A DNA stretch of 64,000 bases from Lasiodiplodia sp. COLG20 (GCA_009801085.1 VNWV01000001.1:3038001-3102000), one strand, 5' to 3'; counted from the first letter of the stretch, positions 33,068-45,119 are shown. Numbers and translations: made by a program. Notes: generated by a model not told the origin, from the letters alone.

Positions 33068-33690
33068 GGGTACGGAACAGGCTCCGAGCAAGAGCCGCTT
33101 AACCGCGAGTGGGGTGCGGTCCGATCGGGCTCGGATGTTTGCAGTTTGGCTGCAAGGCACCATTGCACGCTTGTTGTGTCTTATCTTTTTAGCAAATCAC
33201 CCACAGAACAAAGAAGACGTGCGGGAATAGAGCGGGTATCGCGCCACATGGGATTTCCCCCTTGCTTCGCGGCGTACACCGTTTCTTGCGGGGTGTTTGT
33301 TGGCATGTTGGTGTACAAGGGTACAAGGGTACCTGAGTGGTGCCGGAGCGCATCCTATTTGAGCAGTGCAAAGCGAGCCGTTACACGACAAGACTAGCGC
33401 AGGGCTTATCGTCCCACAAATAAACACTGTTTTATCGCGCCGAAAAGCTTTTCCCTCACAAGGCAGCAGTAGCACTCCTTCTGGCCCCGCTTGGCAAAGC
33501 AGGAACGGCCAATGGACTTGCCGAATCTAGTAAAAAGCATTGATGTAGACTATTGGGTAGACGCGTCTTGTATACAAGTCTCTCATGACGGGAAAATGTT
33601 GTCCGCGCACCTGTGGGGGCCAGCGAAATCCTTTACAAAGCCACGCTCCTTCCTGCCCGAGGAACCGCAGCAACAGCTCCACATGCCACA
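33068..33690. other. intergenic, wall protein promoter
   Basis: About 0.6 kb. It includes a short direct duplication GTACAAGGGTACAAGGGTAC at 33312-33331. No gene is seen. Confidence 0.4.
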
Positions 33691-36600
33691 ATGAGGTCCT
33701 TTTTGCAGTGTGTTGCCTGCGCTGCAGCAGTACCAGTTGCCAGTCAGTACAGAACCTGACGTCGTCACACAGAACTAACATTCTAGAATAGGTGCTCAAT
33801 GGCAGAACACAACGGGAAGCAGTGTCGAGCACTCGCCCGACACGTTGATCCAGACTTCGTCGGACGTTCCTGCTCTGACCTCGTCAGATGTCTCTACTCT
33901 GGCGTCGTCGAATGTCTCTAGTCTGACCTCGTCGGATGTCTCTACCCTGACCTCGTCGAGTATCTCTACTCTGACTTCGGAGGATGTCTCTACTCTGACT
34001 TCGTCGTACACCCCGGCTCAGACTCCATCCAATGTCAACCAGATGAACATCTCGGCAGCCGCCACTCCTGAGCCCAGTACCATCACAAAGACATTGTCCA
34101 GAAACGCGACTGTCACCATCTCGCTGGCCAATACTTCGATTCCGTGGCTTCCAACCGACGTTCCCGTCCAGACCTACCTCTCGCTCAGCAGCTGCGATGT
34201 GGCATGGGGTAATTGGAGTTCATCCTACAGTCAAACATATGAGACGTCCTCCTCGATTTGGGTGAACGGCATAACTTCCGCGTACCGTGGCAGCAACGAC
34301 ACGCCGATAATCACGCTCTGTGATGGTATCCCTCGCGGTGGCGCCTTCGTGGAGTATTTCGCATACAGTTCGCAGACGCTTGATCTTGTCACAAAAACGT
34401 CCTATGTCACGACCGGCACCGCTGTGCCAACGTGTACTCAAAACTCACAAGACTGCTCATCTCTCTGGTCCTTGTGGAGTGTGGACAGGTCAAGCTGGTC
34501 CGCGGCGCACACGGCCACGGATGCTGGCTACTTCTATGAGGATCCGGACTACTGGGCGCCCAACTGCAAGAATCCCCACTCTTGTGATGAGACCTGCCAT
34601 CTCTGGGGAAGTGAATACGTGGAATTGTACTACTTCCCAGAGCAATGGACGGAGGATCGCATCTGCGGCCCCAACGCCACTCGAACCGACCCATGGCAAG
34701 GCGACAAACGCGAAATCGTGACGGCAACCGTGGGCACCTACACCATGACCTCGCCTACCGCCTACCTCTTCTTCTCCACCATGTACGCGCGCGACGACCT
34801 CGCCTCGACCGCGAGATCCTGCGGCCAAGACATGTCGTCCATCTGGGTCCCCGTGCCCCCGGGCGAACTGTACAGCCTTCCCAACAGCCGCTCGCGGCAG
34901 CTGTCGCGGACCTTCGACTTCGCCAACCTGGCCAAGACGACTGTGTCGGGCTACGAGATCCCGCTGGTGCCCAGCAGCGCGTACTGGTGGCCCAACTCGT
35001 GCAGCGATAACCCGGGCCAGCTTATTAATACCTGCGCGCCGTCGACCATCCACGACGACTACAAGCCCAACATCCTGTACAACACGCAGATCCAGGACCT
35101 GCAGTCGGCCTGGAAGAGCTGCAGCCCGCTGAGCCAGTTCTTCGGCACCTACGCCATGCACGACCCGCCCATCGCGCTGACCACCGCGGGCGGTCTCCTC
35201 GCGCCGTCGGCTACGACGACCCAGGCCGAATCGACCAAGCCGGCTGCCACCAGCGCGGCCGCTGAGCCCAGCTCGACGGTGGCCGATCCGCTGCCAACGA
35301 ACACGAGTCCGGCCACCACGGCGCCAGAGACTGTGGAGCAGCCGACTGCAACCAGCGCGCAGGAGACGACGGAGCAGCAGCCGACGGCCACCAGCTCGCC
35401 GCAAGCAACGGAGCAGCAGCCGACGGCGACCAGCGTGCAGCAGACAACGGAGCAGGACCCTTCACCGACTGAGAGTGACGCTGTGGACCCCAGCAGTAGC
35501 GAAGGAGGAGATGCCAGTGACCCGCCATCGAGCACTGCCAGCCCGGATCCAGTGGCCTCTGACCCGGACAATTCTGACCCGGGAGACGACGACTCTGATC
35601 CTACGGATTCCGATCCCGGAAGCTCCGACCCTGAGGACTCCGATCCTACGGATTCTGATCCCGGTAATAGCTCTGACCCTGGCGATTCCAATTCAGGGGG
35701 AGATTCCGACCCTGATGATTCCTCTGACCCAGACTCGTCTGATCCGGACTCTTCTGACCCGAACTCGTCTGATCCTGACTCCTCTGATCCGGGCTCTTCT
35801 GACCCGGACGACGACTCTTCTGATCCTGACTCGTCGTCCGACCCCGGTTCTTCTTCCGACCCTGACAACAACACATCCGATCCCGGCAGCAGCAGTGCAG
35901 ACGCAGGAACTTCTGACCCAGCAACCGCTGCCCCTGGGGAGGGGTCCAACTACAACCCCACCGCCTCAGCCGACGATCCCTCGGACCCATCTGTCGTGAC
36001 CATCGCCCTCCCTCCATCGTCCACCGATGATGCCTCAGTAGGGGCCGCCGCCGCCGCATCAGGCGCTGCAGCCAACGGAGCCAGTTCAGCCACTGCTACT
36101 GCTGCAGCCGGCGGCGCCAGCTCAGCCGCCGTCGTCACCCTCGACGGCACGCCCTACACCGTCCTGCCCGGCCAGGACCTGACCGTGACTGGATCGGCAG
36201 CAGCAGGATCGACCGTCGTCGTCAGCGCCGGCCAGGCCGCCACTACGCTTGCTGGCGGGCAGGTCGTCAGCGTCGGCAGTTCTGGCGTCGTGGTCGTTGA
36301 CGGCGAGGGAGGAGCCACGGCAACGCAGACGTATGGAGTCGTTGGCGGCGGATCAGCATCGGTGTCGTCCGTAGCGGTCGTCACGGTCGGTGGGCAGACG
36401 GTGACGGCTGCGGATGGGCAGGGGATCGTCGTTAGCGTGAGCGGTGGCAGTGGAGGAGAGACGACGCTGACGGCGGGTGGGGCTGCGGCCACGCTGAGTG
36501 GCGGGCAGGTCGTGAGCGTCGGGTCGGACGGTGTTGTGGTGGGCGGCTCGACGGTGTCGTACTCCGCGGCTGCTGATGGGCAGCAGGGTGGGGCGACGAC

Positions 36601-37210
36601 GGCAGCGGCGTCGCCGACGGGCGGCGTGGTGATCAGTGTTGGTGGGTCTGCTACCACGGTGGACGGACACACTATCAGTCTGGCGTCTTCGGGTGTTGTC
36701 GTCGTTGATGGCACGTCGCAGACGCTTGGCGGCACTGCGGGCTCCGTCATCACTGCCGGCGGCCAGACGTTTACTGTTGCTGGCTCGACGGGCGGTGCCT
36801 CGGGCACGACCGAGGCTGTGTTGACCATCGGCTCTGAGACTGTGACGGCGGTCAGGCCTGACGGTAGTACGGGCATCGTCGTTGTCGGAGGTCAGACGCT
36901 GACGGTGGGCGGGGCGGCGATCACGACTGGCGGTGAAGTGATTAGTGCCGAGACCGACGGCATTGTCATTGATGGGACTACGACGGAGAGTTTCTCTGGG
37001 AAATCATCTACTGCGACCAGAACCAGCAGCAGAGCATCATCGACGACGAGCTCGTCGACGACGAGCTCAACCAGCCATCGCACCTCGAGCGGAGGGAGCG
37101 CGTCTGCAACAGCAACCTCGGGCGGAGATGACGAATCGAGCGCAAGTGTTTTGGGCAGCAAGAAGCTGCTCTTATTCCTCACTGTTGTCGCTGCCGTTCT
37201 CTTGAGGTAG
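33691..37210 (+). CDS. large repetitive GPI-anchored cell wall protein
   Basis: Exon 1 (33691-33746) encodes a signal peptide, M-R-S-F-L-Q-C-V-A-C-A-A-A-V-P-V-A-S. A 40-nt intron with an AACTAAC branch site leads to exon 2 (33787-37210); total 1159 residues. Order of parts: tandem T-S-S-D-V-S-T-L repeats (about residues 35-85), a folded Cys/Trp-rich domain of some 350 residues, Thr/Ala/Gln repeats with T-E-Q-Q-P-T-A-T, an acidic S-S-D-P-D run (about 35570-35890), a Gly/Val repeat array of G-G-Q-V-V-S-V-G-S-S-G-V-V-V type (about 36120-36990), a Ser/Thr stalk, and a C-terminal hydrophobic GPI signal (L-L-L-F-L-T-V-V-A-A-V-L-L). It should sit in the wall, heavily O-glycosylated; the Gly/Val array looks like a beta-solenoid or adhesive module. 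Function of the folded domain is not recognised. Confidence 0.8.
33849..34020 (+). repeat. tandem repeat coding S-S-D-V-S-T-L-T
   Basis: About seven 24-30 bp units (CCTCGTCGGATGTCTCTAC type) at the N terminus of the wall protein, near-identical at the DNA level and so prone to length variation. Confidence 0.75.
35570..35890 (+). repeat. acidic S-D-P/S-S-D repeat tract
   Basis: In-frame reiteration of Ser-Asp-Pro and Asp-Ser-Ser units, over 30 Asp, within the wall protein. Similar acidic Ser-Asp stalks occur in surface adhesins. Length polymorphism between strains is likely. Confidence 0.75.
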
Positions 37211-37518
37211 TAAGCGTAATGTATGTACAGGACGGCGGTGTGGTCCATCTAGAGGCCGTTCCAAACGAGTAAACGAGTAATGTATACGAATAAATAATGG
37301 GGATGAATAATCAGAGTTAAATAAAGTATGTGCAAGAGCTTTGACTAAGCTTTAACTTCGCAGAGCAAAACCTTCCCATCAATGTCCCGCCCGCCCCAAT
37401 TCTCTCAAGTTCAACTCAATGAAACGTAACAGATGAACATGAAAGAAAGCAAAATGATCCGTAACGCCCACGCTCAAACAATCTTTCCAGTACTTAATCG
37501 CCAACCTACAACACCTGC

Positions 37519-40423
37519 TCACTGACGTTCTTGACCTCCCACATAAGTTTCCCCCGACCCGACAATCCTCACTCTCGTCTTACCCCTTCCCTGCCTCTCA
37601 AATTCCCTTTCCACCTCCTCATCCGTCATATTGCCTACCATACTTGCACCAATCCCCCGCGCACCCGCTCTTTCGCTGCCGTCATCCCTCCTACAAACAT
37701 CAGCCACAACAGCATGCAGCTGCGCAACGCACGCCCACGCCTCGTTCAACAGTGACGCCGTCGACCTTCTTTGAAAAACAACCATGATAACGCTAACCAG
37801 CACCGTATGCGCCGCAAGCAACCACACAAGCGCAGCGAAACCACTCGCACGGACAGGCATCTGCACAGTCCGGAAGTAAACCTGCTCCACCCCGCGCTCA
37901 GGCACGAAATCAAAAGCAGGCAGCTGGCCGTAGTACGCAGTGGCCGACAGCACAGTAATAACAGCACTGAGAGCGCGAGCGGCAGACGCATTCGTAGCAC
38001 GGAACGCGGCGTTGAACAGCGACGCCACAGCCGGATCGGCGGCGAGCAGGTTATCCGGCGTGTAGGTAAAATTATTCAGAACGGCATCCAGCGTGTGGCC
38101 CGACAGCAGCGTCGAGCGGTTGCCGGCGAGCGGCACGCTGATGCCCGACGACCCGCCGCCGGCCGACGACATGTCGGCCTGGACGAAGGGGCGCTGGAAC
38201 GGCGGCAGGGAGTGCGCGGGTGGCGCGAGGGAGGCGGGACGGTCGAGTGCAAGAATGCCGCGGCCCTCGAAGGTGGATTGCCAAAAGCTGCTGTCGTTTG
38301 GCTCGGAGTGAAGGCCGAGTTGGTGGAGGACCGGGTCCATGTTGAAGCTGCCGACGCTCTCGGTGTCGGTGGGCGCGGTCCAGTGCGGAGACGGCTCCGT
38401 GCGGTTCTGTGAGCTGTGCATGTTGATGGAGAGGCGGGCGGCGTCCCAGGGGGCGAAGCAGAGGGAGAGGGAGAGGGTGGAGTTGGCGGATGGGTGGGTC
38501 ACGTCGGTCCATGAGCCGCGGGTGGAGGTGGTGGCGTTGGTGGATGTGAGGGCGGAGGTGGATATGTTTGCTTGGCTGTTGTAGTTGCCGGAAGGGTCGA
38601 TTATTAAGAAGGCAGTACCGTAGGTCTCGTTCGACCTCTGGAACTGGCTGTCAAGTGATCCGATGTACAGATAAGCAACATTGACGCCGATCTGGCATAT
38701 CGACCTCTGTCCGGGACCTGCGAAAACGCACAAGAAACTCGTGGGTATGATCGGTTGTAGTCGTGGGCTGCTTGTGCTGTTGGTAACAGTCCCAGAGATG
38801 TTACCGTAGAATGGGGCACTGAGTGTTAATTTGTCGAGATCTGGTGCCTGACAGCTCACACGAGCGTCAAGAACGAGAGCCGGCCCAGTGTGGTTACGAA
38901 GATTTTGCCGAGACTCGGCGTCGGACATTGGCAAAAAAGCTCTCAAGACTACGCCCGTATCATCCTGGTTGGTTCGTAAGTCGTCCACAGGCTCAGTGTA
39001 TTCTCCAAACGTCGGATAAGAGGCAGGATTCATCGTCCACGCAGTTGTACGGGGTATTTGGTTGAACCAAAGATTCCGGCAGTTCTCTGCAGATGGCATG
39101 CAGTTGTAGGAAAAGTCCAGAGGCAGATGATTCTTCTCGGTGAAGCCTGGCAGGGACTTGAGCTGCAAGTCCGAAAGTAAGATGGTTGAGCTAGACTGCA
39201 GGCTGATACTGGACAGGAGTAAAAGTACCAAGAGTGCCGGAAACCGCAATAGTCGGAGTGTATTTCCCGTCCAGTCCAGGCTGCAAGCTACTGACTGCAT
39301 CATCGCCCATGGGCTAGCTCGATAACGAAGGATTGACATGCTTGCTACGTCCGAGAGTCTTACTCCCTCGTTAGCCTCAAGCATGAGTGCGGCTAGCATT
39401 GCCGCTGAGATGCTGGCCTGCGTATCGACCATGAAACGGATGAGAAGTGTTGTGATAGATACCGATTGGGCGACCTTCTCAGCGGCGACGATATCTTTCC
39501 ATACTGCTATTCGTTCGGTTCCGAACCATAGGAATGCCAGGAACCCAACCAGGATGGCATTGATTATGGCTGGTACAACGATGCTTGCGAGGGGAAATAT
39601 TTGCGGTCGCTTATGGGCAGGCCGTCGGGATATCTTCCCATGGACGTGCTGGGTAGTGTTGACCATCTCGATTATGGGTTGCATGTCCTCACTTATTTAG
39701 ATTAGGTCTTTGACAATCTAGGGTTATATTGTGCAAAGGGGAACGTTACCTGTCTAGCCTGCCTCGTTTGGGCCATGTCACCTTTGAGTAAATCAAACGT
39801 GATAGGCAAGGCATTACCGCAGCTATCGATATTGCAACGCCGAACATTAGGGCAACAAAGGCCGCAACAGCGATGGGTGGTATCCGATGTGAGAAAGCCA
39901 TCACTTCTCCTGCTAGCCGCTGTGGTGTGTCGGTGCGATCCGTGGAATTCAGGTGTCGAGGTGTCGAGGTCGCGTTTAACGTCAAGTAGTACTCTGCCTT
40001 GTGAGTATCATTGGGCAAATACGCACCGGCGACGTGCTCAGGTGGGCATCCTGTACCACTCTCCTCTTGGCACGGATCCACTCTGCAACACCCACTGTAT
40101 CCATCCCGAACGGCATTTTGGCAAGTATAGAACTTCCCAGACTTGCAGACGAGGTCAGGAAATTTGCCATACTCAGAAGCTTTGAAATAACTTGGCAGCA
40201 GGTCTTCCTCATTGCATCCGGTATAGCAAGGGTTTCTCTTGCAACACCCCACAAATTTTGAGCCTGTTTCGCACACGTAGTAGCGCCCCTCGCCGCTCAG
40301 GCAGTAGACATCCGGCATCGAGTCCTTCATTTTGGGTACAGTTTGATCGTCGTATAAGGCAGAGCTCGATTTAAACCGGTGCGTTTGTGCTCTTATGACC
40401 ACCCCCTTTGTTTTGAGCCGCAT
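37519..40423 (-). CDS. Cys-rich N-terminal module spliced to a multi-TM ectodomain protein
   Basis: Exon 1 (40423-39750) encodes two repeats of a fungal cysteine module: C-x-x-G-x-x-Y-x-C...F-V-G-C-C-K-R-N-P-C-Y-T-G-C and F-Y-T-C...Y-S-G-C-C-R-V-D-P-C. A transmembrane helix follows at about 195-215. A 58-nt intron (GTAACG to AAG, with CTAAT upstream of the acceptor) joins it in frame to exon 2 (39691-37519), giving 948 residues. Exon 2 has a helix near 256-281, two more in the next 110 residues, a glycosylated ectodomain of about 450 residues holding T-I-L-L-S-D-L, G-E-Y-T-E-P and R-G-I-L-A-L-D-R, a last helix near 857-882, and a basic G-K-T-R-V-R-I tail. The alternative is two genes (exon 1 as a 225-residue protein; a 721-residue protein from ATG 39684) with a gap of only about 60 bp. 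The protein at 42924-45119 is a paralogue of exon 2. Function unknown. Confidence 0.65.
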
Positions 40424-42923
40424 CCCATCGAAGATCGTTTTCAGCCTTGCTACCTCAAAGCTGATACTTTACTGATTTTCTTTTGGCAAATAGAAACATG
40501 ATCAAATGCGGTGTAAGGATGGCGCATCGTCACATGTGCAGCCTTCCGTCGTTATCGGAGGTCACATTTTCTGCACTCCAAAACAACGCAGCCTGATATT
40601 CACAGGGCAAGGTGATGCGACCGCTCACCGGTGACTTATCTGAAGATGACCACCGCTCGAATTCTTCAGATCGCACCGGCGGCACGGTGGGTCAAGTTGG
40701 CTTAACAATTTGGCGGCCAAGCCTGCAGGGAGTGGGAACCCTAGTACATGCATTGCAGCTACTGTGCTTACACATCTACCCAGCCCCACTGCAGTCGTAA
40801 GCCCTTTCAGCTCGACGGTTTCCAATTTGCTGAGAGGAATAGCACGAGGGAATTTGGATATTCGCCAAGAAACTCGCTGAGGAGGTGTGGACAAATCCAA
40901 TCAAGCCACGATCTCAATTGGAGGAGTCTATTTGGTGACACCTGCTCTTAAGTCTCATACGCTATTGAATTGATTCCGTTAATGTACGTAGGGATGGTCA
41001 GCCGCATCTAGAAAATGGATCAGCACGTCATCATCCATGGGAGACTCGTATTTTGTGCAGATGTTCTGCTTATTCACATGGGTGCAGCCGCCACAAAACC
41101 AGGATCTTGCATTCTAGAAGGGTCCTCTCCATTACACTGATGCCATTCCCTGGTCGCTTTGGGATTTTAGAGACTTGCTATTGGAGCTCGCTATCAATTT
41201 CGTCGTCAATTTCTTGATTATTCGGCCTAGAGGCTGAATATTGCGCCATGTTTGTCAGATGAAGCTAGCATTGCAGCCAGGATAGAAACAAGGCTGAACT
41301 TCTATCATTTCCCGCACGCCAGCTCACATTCCTCAGCTCGTAAAGGGGGGTGGCAGCCGAAGGCTGGCGTGAATCTGCTTTTCGCGCATGTCAGAGCTGA
41401 TTAAAGCTATTATTGGGAATTGTACATTTGCACCCGAGCGATATCTTTGACTACCTACGTAAGTCGAATAATTTGTTCTGGGGGGCCGTAGTTGCCCCTG
41501 TTTCAAGACCCTGTTATTCTTCGCATTAGTCTAGTTCAGCTACGATGACCCTTTGTAAACTCCTCATTTTAGCAACGGGCCGTTCCGCCGCTAATCGCGT
41601 GACGCTTGGCTTGGTGTAACATATGACGAGTTTTAAGTGCTGCCTATTTCCACTGTATGTACATACAATGTCGAGCCATGAAAAATTTGCGTGGCCGTGT
41701 TCTCGTAAACCCGTCTAGCTATAGATGTAAAAGAAGCTCTAGTAGTTTCTGGGAGCCATTCCTCGCTCATAGATCGCATGATGCAAGGTGCCATGTCATG
41801 ATGGACTGTCTTGCGTATGGTCAGAAAGGCTAGCACAGGGATAAGATGAAGAGCTTGTAAAGCAAAAGAGTGTACCTGGACAAATGACGCCCCTTACAAT
41901 GCGAAATCTACCTCAAGCCTTTGTGAGTGCCCCATTTAACTTTCACGGAATTTGGATAGTAGATAGGTTAAGACAAGAATGACCTCGTGCATAAGCAAAT
42001 TTGTAAATTTCCATTTCTGTTGCCATCGTATACCTACATTCTTAGAAAGCGTTAAGCCTATGATTGTTCCTTACATCTTTTCCATCCCTACCACCGCTCC
42101 GCTTGGCTCGTTCAATTGTCGGATCAGATAAGCATCCCTGCCTTAAGACGCGCACACACCGAAACCGGAAATTTCGGATCAATCGTATCTCGGTTTGAGA
42201 CGGACGCGACTGGAGAGCTTAACAAGCGGCTGTGGACGATCTTACTGGAGCTGCGCGGGTCGCTCATCGTGTACCTATGCGTGCTGGGATCAGCTAGGTG
42301 CGGTGCGTGCCACTAGTGGTCGTATTGGCGGGACTGCCGGCGATGCTGCTGCGGAGGCGGGTGAATGCGACGTTCGCGGTTGCAGTTTATTGCGGAGGTG
42401 GGCAGGTGTAGTAGCGGAGGGTCAAAGAAGTCGCGGAAGAGGACGGCTCTGCATACCCATCAGTTGTCGCAAATCCGCACTGATCTGGATTAAGTGCCTG
42501 CAGAACGTTGGCGTTGCCATGCTCTTCCTCTCCTGCCACCACCTCTGCCTGCCGAGTTTCGCCGACATCTCCGGAAGCCACGGGACCTATTAGAACTATC
42601 TGTTAACGTACCTTTCATCGCACCGCTGGATGGTCTTCGACAGACTGGGCCGTGCGCAAGCATACTAGCGGAAGCTCGGTGGCATGGCGTTTGTGGCCAC
42701 GTTTGCTTGTTGCGGGGGACCCGCGCTGCTGCGCAGTCGCTTTGTCACTGTTATAGCGCAAAAGGATACGGTACTGGAACATTATATACCTAGGCATTGT
42801 GAATACAAGTTTGATATGAGTCTACCACATACTTCCTTTGCTTTATATCACGTTGAAACACGTTCTTAGTCCTGTTGTAGGTCTTAAACTTCCGGAGTGG
42901 AATCGAAGGTGGACTTAAGGGCT
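40424..42923. other. intergenic between paralogues, mostly non-coding
   Basis: About 2.5 kb. Apart from the possible acyltransferase relic at 42116-42420 there is no recognisable gene. Much of it is stop-dense in all frames. Confidence 0.45.
42116..42420 (+). pseudogene. possible relic of an acyltransferase-3 family protein
   Basis: One frame reads L-N-K-R-L-W-T-I-L-L-E-L-R-G-S-L-I-V-Y-L. After a frameshift near 42295 another reads V-P-L-V-V-V-L-A-G-L-P-A-M-L-L. The order L-W-T-I, acidic residue, R-G-S, then hydrophobic helices resembles fungal acyltransferase family 3 membrane proteins. Broken frame, no flanking exons; low certainty. Confidence 0.3.
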
Positions 42924-45119
42924 CTACGTACTCCTCCGTTTCCACGGTAATATACCTACTCGAGTCTCTCCCTTTCCGTGCTTCTTCAGCCACAACCTTA
43001 TGTCATCATCATTTGCGATGCTTGCCTGCTTAAGCACAACGTCCGTGTCTCCTGACCGCACCTGAGCAATGCATCTCCAGACCTGGCCTAGCATGGAGCA
43101 TTGACATTTCTTGAAAAACAGCAACATCACTAGGACGCCACATACAAAATGAGTAGTTACAAGTCCTGCTACAACGGCGAACCCTGTCCATCGCTGAGGG
43201 ACAGAGATCGTAATGAACGGCGTTACGCTTGCATTACCCGCCAAGTCGAACTCTGATAATAACGAATAGTAAGTCATTTGACTGACTGTAGTGAAGAGTG
43301 CTTGCAGAGCCAGAGCTGGATTGGAAGTTCTCATGATGACGTCTTGGAAAAGGGCGGTCAATGTCCGGTGTATCGATGTGGACTCGGAACGAAAACAAAG
43401 TTGGCACAAAGTAAATGAGGATTCGGTTGGGGTATCGAACAGTCGTACCGAGAAGTCAGATATCAAGCTATCTGGCAATTTTTCCCATCGATCCAGGGAA
43501 AGGATGCCGCGCTCTTGGTGACTCAAAGACCTCTGGTTATAGATTCCAAGCTGTTGACGTATTTCCACCGTGTCGTGCTGACCTCGAACTGCGTCCCACT
43601 TGAACTTTGGCTCGATCCCCCCTCTTTCGCGTGACATTGTCACCTCATGATAAAGCAACGGCGCTTGATTGTAATAGCACAGGGTTGCGCTCACACGACT
43701 TTCGCGCGTAGGTGCCCTCATGTGTATCCATTCCCCTTCGCTCGAGGTTACTGGCTTAATTGCAGACCCGTTTAGAAAATCAGTACCCAACCAGTCCTCT
43801 TGGTAGCCTGTGACGTTTAATAAAAGGTAGCCATTTCCAAAATAAGGACTTTCGGTATTTGAGAAATATTTCTGGCCCAAAGGGTCCTCTACAGGACAGA
43901 GTGTCGATGACCATTCTGGTAGTGCTCCGCGCTTACCCATGTTGAGGGTGCAGTTAAAGGGTTGGGTATGCTCTTGGCTTCCCCTGCATGGTAGGCTCCC
44001 ACACCCCTTCAAAAGCTGGAATTGCACCTCGCTAAACTTGATATCCCCGGTGACAAAGTTTAGGGTATTCTCGACAGTATTGGGGTTTCCGTGAAACTTC
44101 AAGTTTGAAAGTGGTGGTCGAAAGCAGGTCACTCGAGCCGGTATACTCGTAGCTTTCCCGGAGTAATTCCCGACGGACTGTCTATCCTGGGTTGTCGTAA
44201 AGGGTAGAAATGTACGAATGACGAACCCAGTGTCAATGATTCCCTCCGAAACAATTGGTGCTTCTGAATATTCCGCGAAAACTGGCCAGAATGGTGGCTT
44301 AAATCCCCACGGATTATCCATGGTATACTTGTCCATTTCCTTTTGTAGGTGGCCACGAAGTCCATACCGAATCTCTCGATTATCCTCATTGCCACGAATC
44401 TGTCCCGGTCGAAGGTCGGAAAGTAAGATGGTTGAAGAGAGTTGAAATGTCGTCTGCAAAAGCAGCAAGATAGTTGTCAGCGCGATTGTTCTGATGGCCC
44501 AAAGAATGTAATGGTTTCCATGTAATAAAGCCCAGAGAAGCTCCGCAGGCTCTGGGCTTGTGGCTCGCATGATCGATACCGTCATTATTTGAGACAATGT
44601 AACTTGAAAATTCTCGGCGGCCACGGAAGCCAACATCGACGTGAAAAGACAAAATTGAACAGCTGTTCCCCATCGCAGGGCCATGGTGCAGAGCGTAACA
44701 ACCTGCGGAAATGAAAGCTGAGTTGCAATGAGCCTCCACAAGTAGCCCGCTGTCGACATGTTTTTCTGTGCAGTCCACAGGTATGCAAGCATTGAAATGC
44801 TAGCGAATATGACAACGGTGCTAACAGAAAGCATGATGGTTCCTGTCTTGCCGACAGCGGTTATCGGTGAAACCTTGAGTACCTGCACGGTCGCATCATC
44901 TGATTGAGTGTCGATTGTTTCCTGCTGTTCAGGCACCACGGCCGGTGGTTGTTCTACAAGAGGCCTTAATTCAGACTCGTCCAGGTGTTCGTTGGATAAA
45001 TAAGCATCCAGAGAATGATTCTCGTGCTGAACTTGCTCGACTTTGTGGGACTCAAGCGGATCCAATTCAACTTCAAAGAATGTGGAATTGTCGTTGGCTG
45101 TCAAGTTTGATGAAGTCAT
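42924..45119 (-). CDS. multi-TM ectodomain protein, paralogue of 37519-39691
   Basis: Single exon of 731 residues from ATG 45119. A hydrophilic, acidic N terminus of about 95 residues replaces the Cys-rich module of its paralogue. Helices follow near 97-117, 140-165 and 205-225. The ectodomain shares T-I-L-L-S-D-L, F-W-P-V-F-A-E-Y-S-E, D-T-G-F-V-I-R-T-F-L-P, R-G-I-L-S-L-D-R and the Y-S-L-L-S-E-F-D segment with the protein at 37519-39691. A last helix precedes a cytosolic tail with G-K-G-E-T-R-V-G-I. Both genes lie on the same strand about 2.5 kb apart, but the proteins have diverged strongly, so the duplication is old. Fungal-specific, no known function; probably a plasma-membrane protein with a large external domain. 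Confidence 0.75.
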   Translation of the reverse strand: MTSSNLTANDNSTFFEVELDPLESHKVEQVQHENHSLDAYLSNEHLDESELRPLVEQPPAVVPEQQETIDTQSDDATVQVLKVSPITAVGKTGTIMLSVSTVVIFASISMLAYLWTAQKNMSTAGYLWRLIATQLSFPQVVTLCTMALRWGTAVQFCLFTSMLASVAAENFQVTLSQIMTVSIMRATSPEPAELLWALLHGNHYILWAIRTIALTTILLLLQTTFQLSSTILLSDLRPGQIRGNEDNREIRYGLRGHLQKEMDKYTMDNPWGFKPPFWPVFAEYSEAPIVSEGIIDTGFVIRTFLPFTTTQDRQSVGNYSGKATSIPARVTCFRPPLSNLKFHGNPNTVENTLNFVTGDIKFSEVQFQLLKGCGSLPCRGSQEHTQPFNCTLNMGKRGALPEWSSTLCPVEDPLGQKYFSNTESPYFGNGYLLLNVTGYQEDWLGTDFLNGSAIKPVTSSEGEWIHMRAPTRESRVSATLCYYNQAPLLYHEVTMSRERGGIEPKFKWDAVRGQHDTVEIRQQLGIYNQRSLSHQERGILSLDRWEKLPDSLISDFSVRLFDTPTESSFTLCQLCFRSESTSIHRTLTALFQDVIMRTSNPALALQALFTTVSQMTYYSLLSEFDLAGNASVTPFITISVPQRWTGFAVVAGLVTTHFVCGVLVMLLFFKKCQCSMLGQVWRCIAQVRSGDTDVVLKQASIANDDDIRLWLKKHGKGETRVGILPWKRRST

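Noticed and set aside
33849..35890. Regular repeats considered as a CRISPR-like array
   Set aside because: They are in-frame codon repeats of a wall protein without unique spacers, in a fungal genome.
35149..36876. Long minus-strand frames opposite the wall protein
   Set aside because: The repetitive DNA keeps several frames open. Only the + frame gives signal peptide, ordered domains and a GPI tail.
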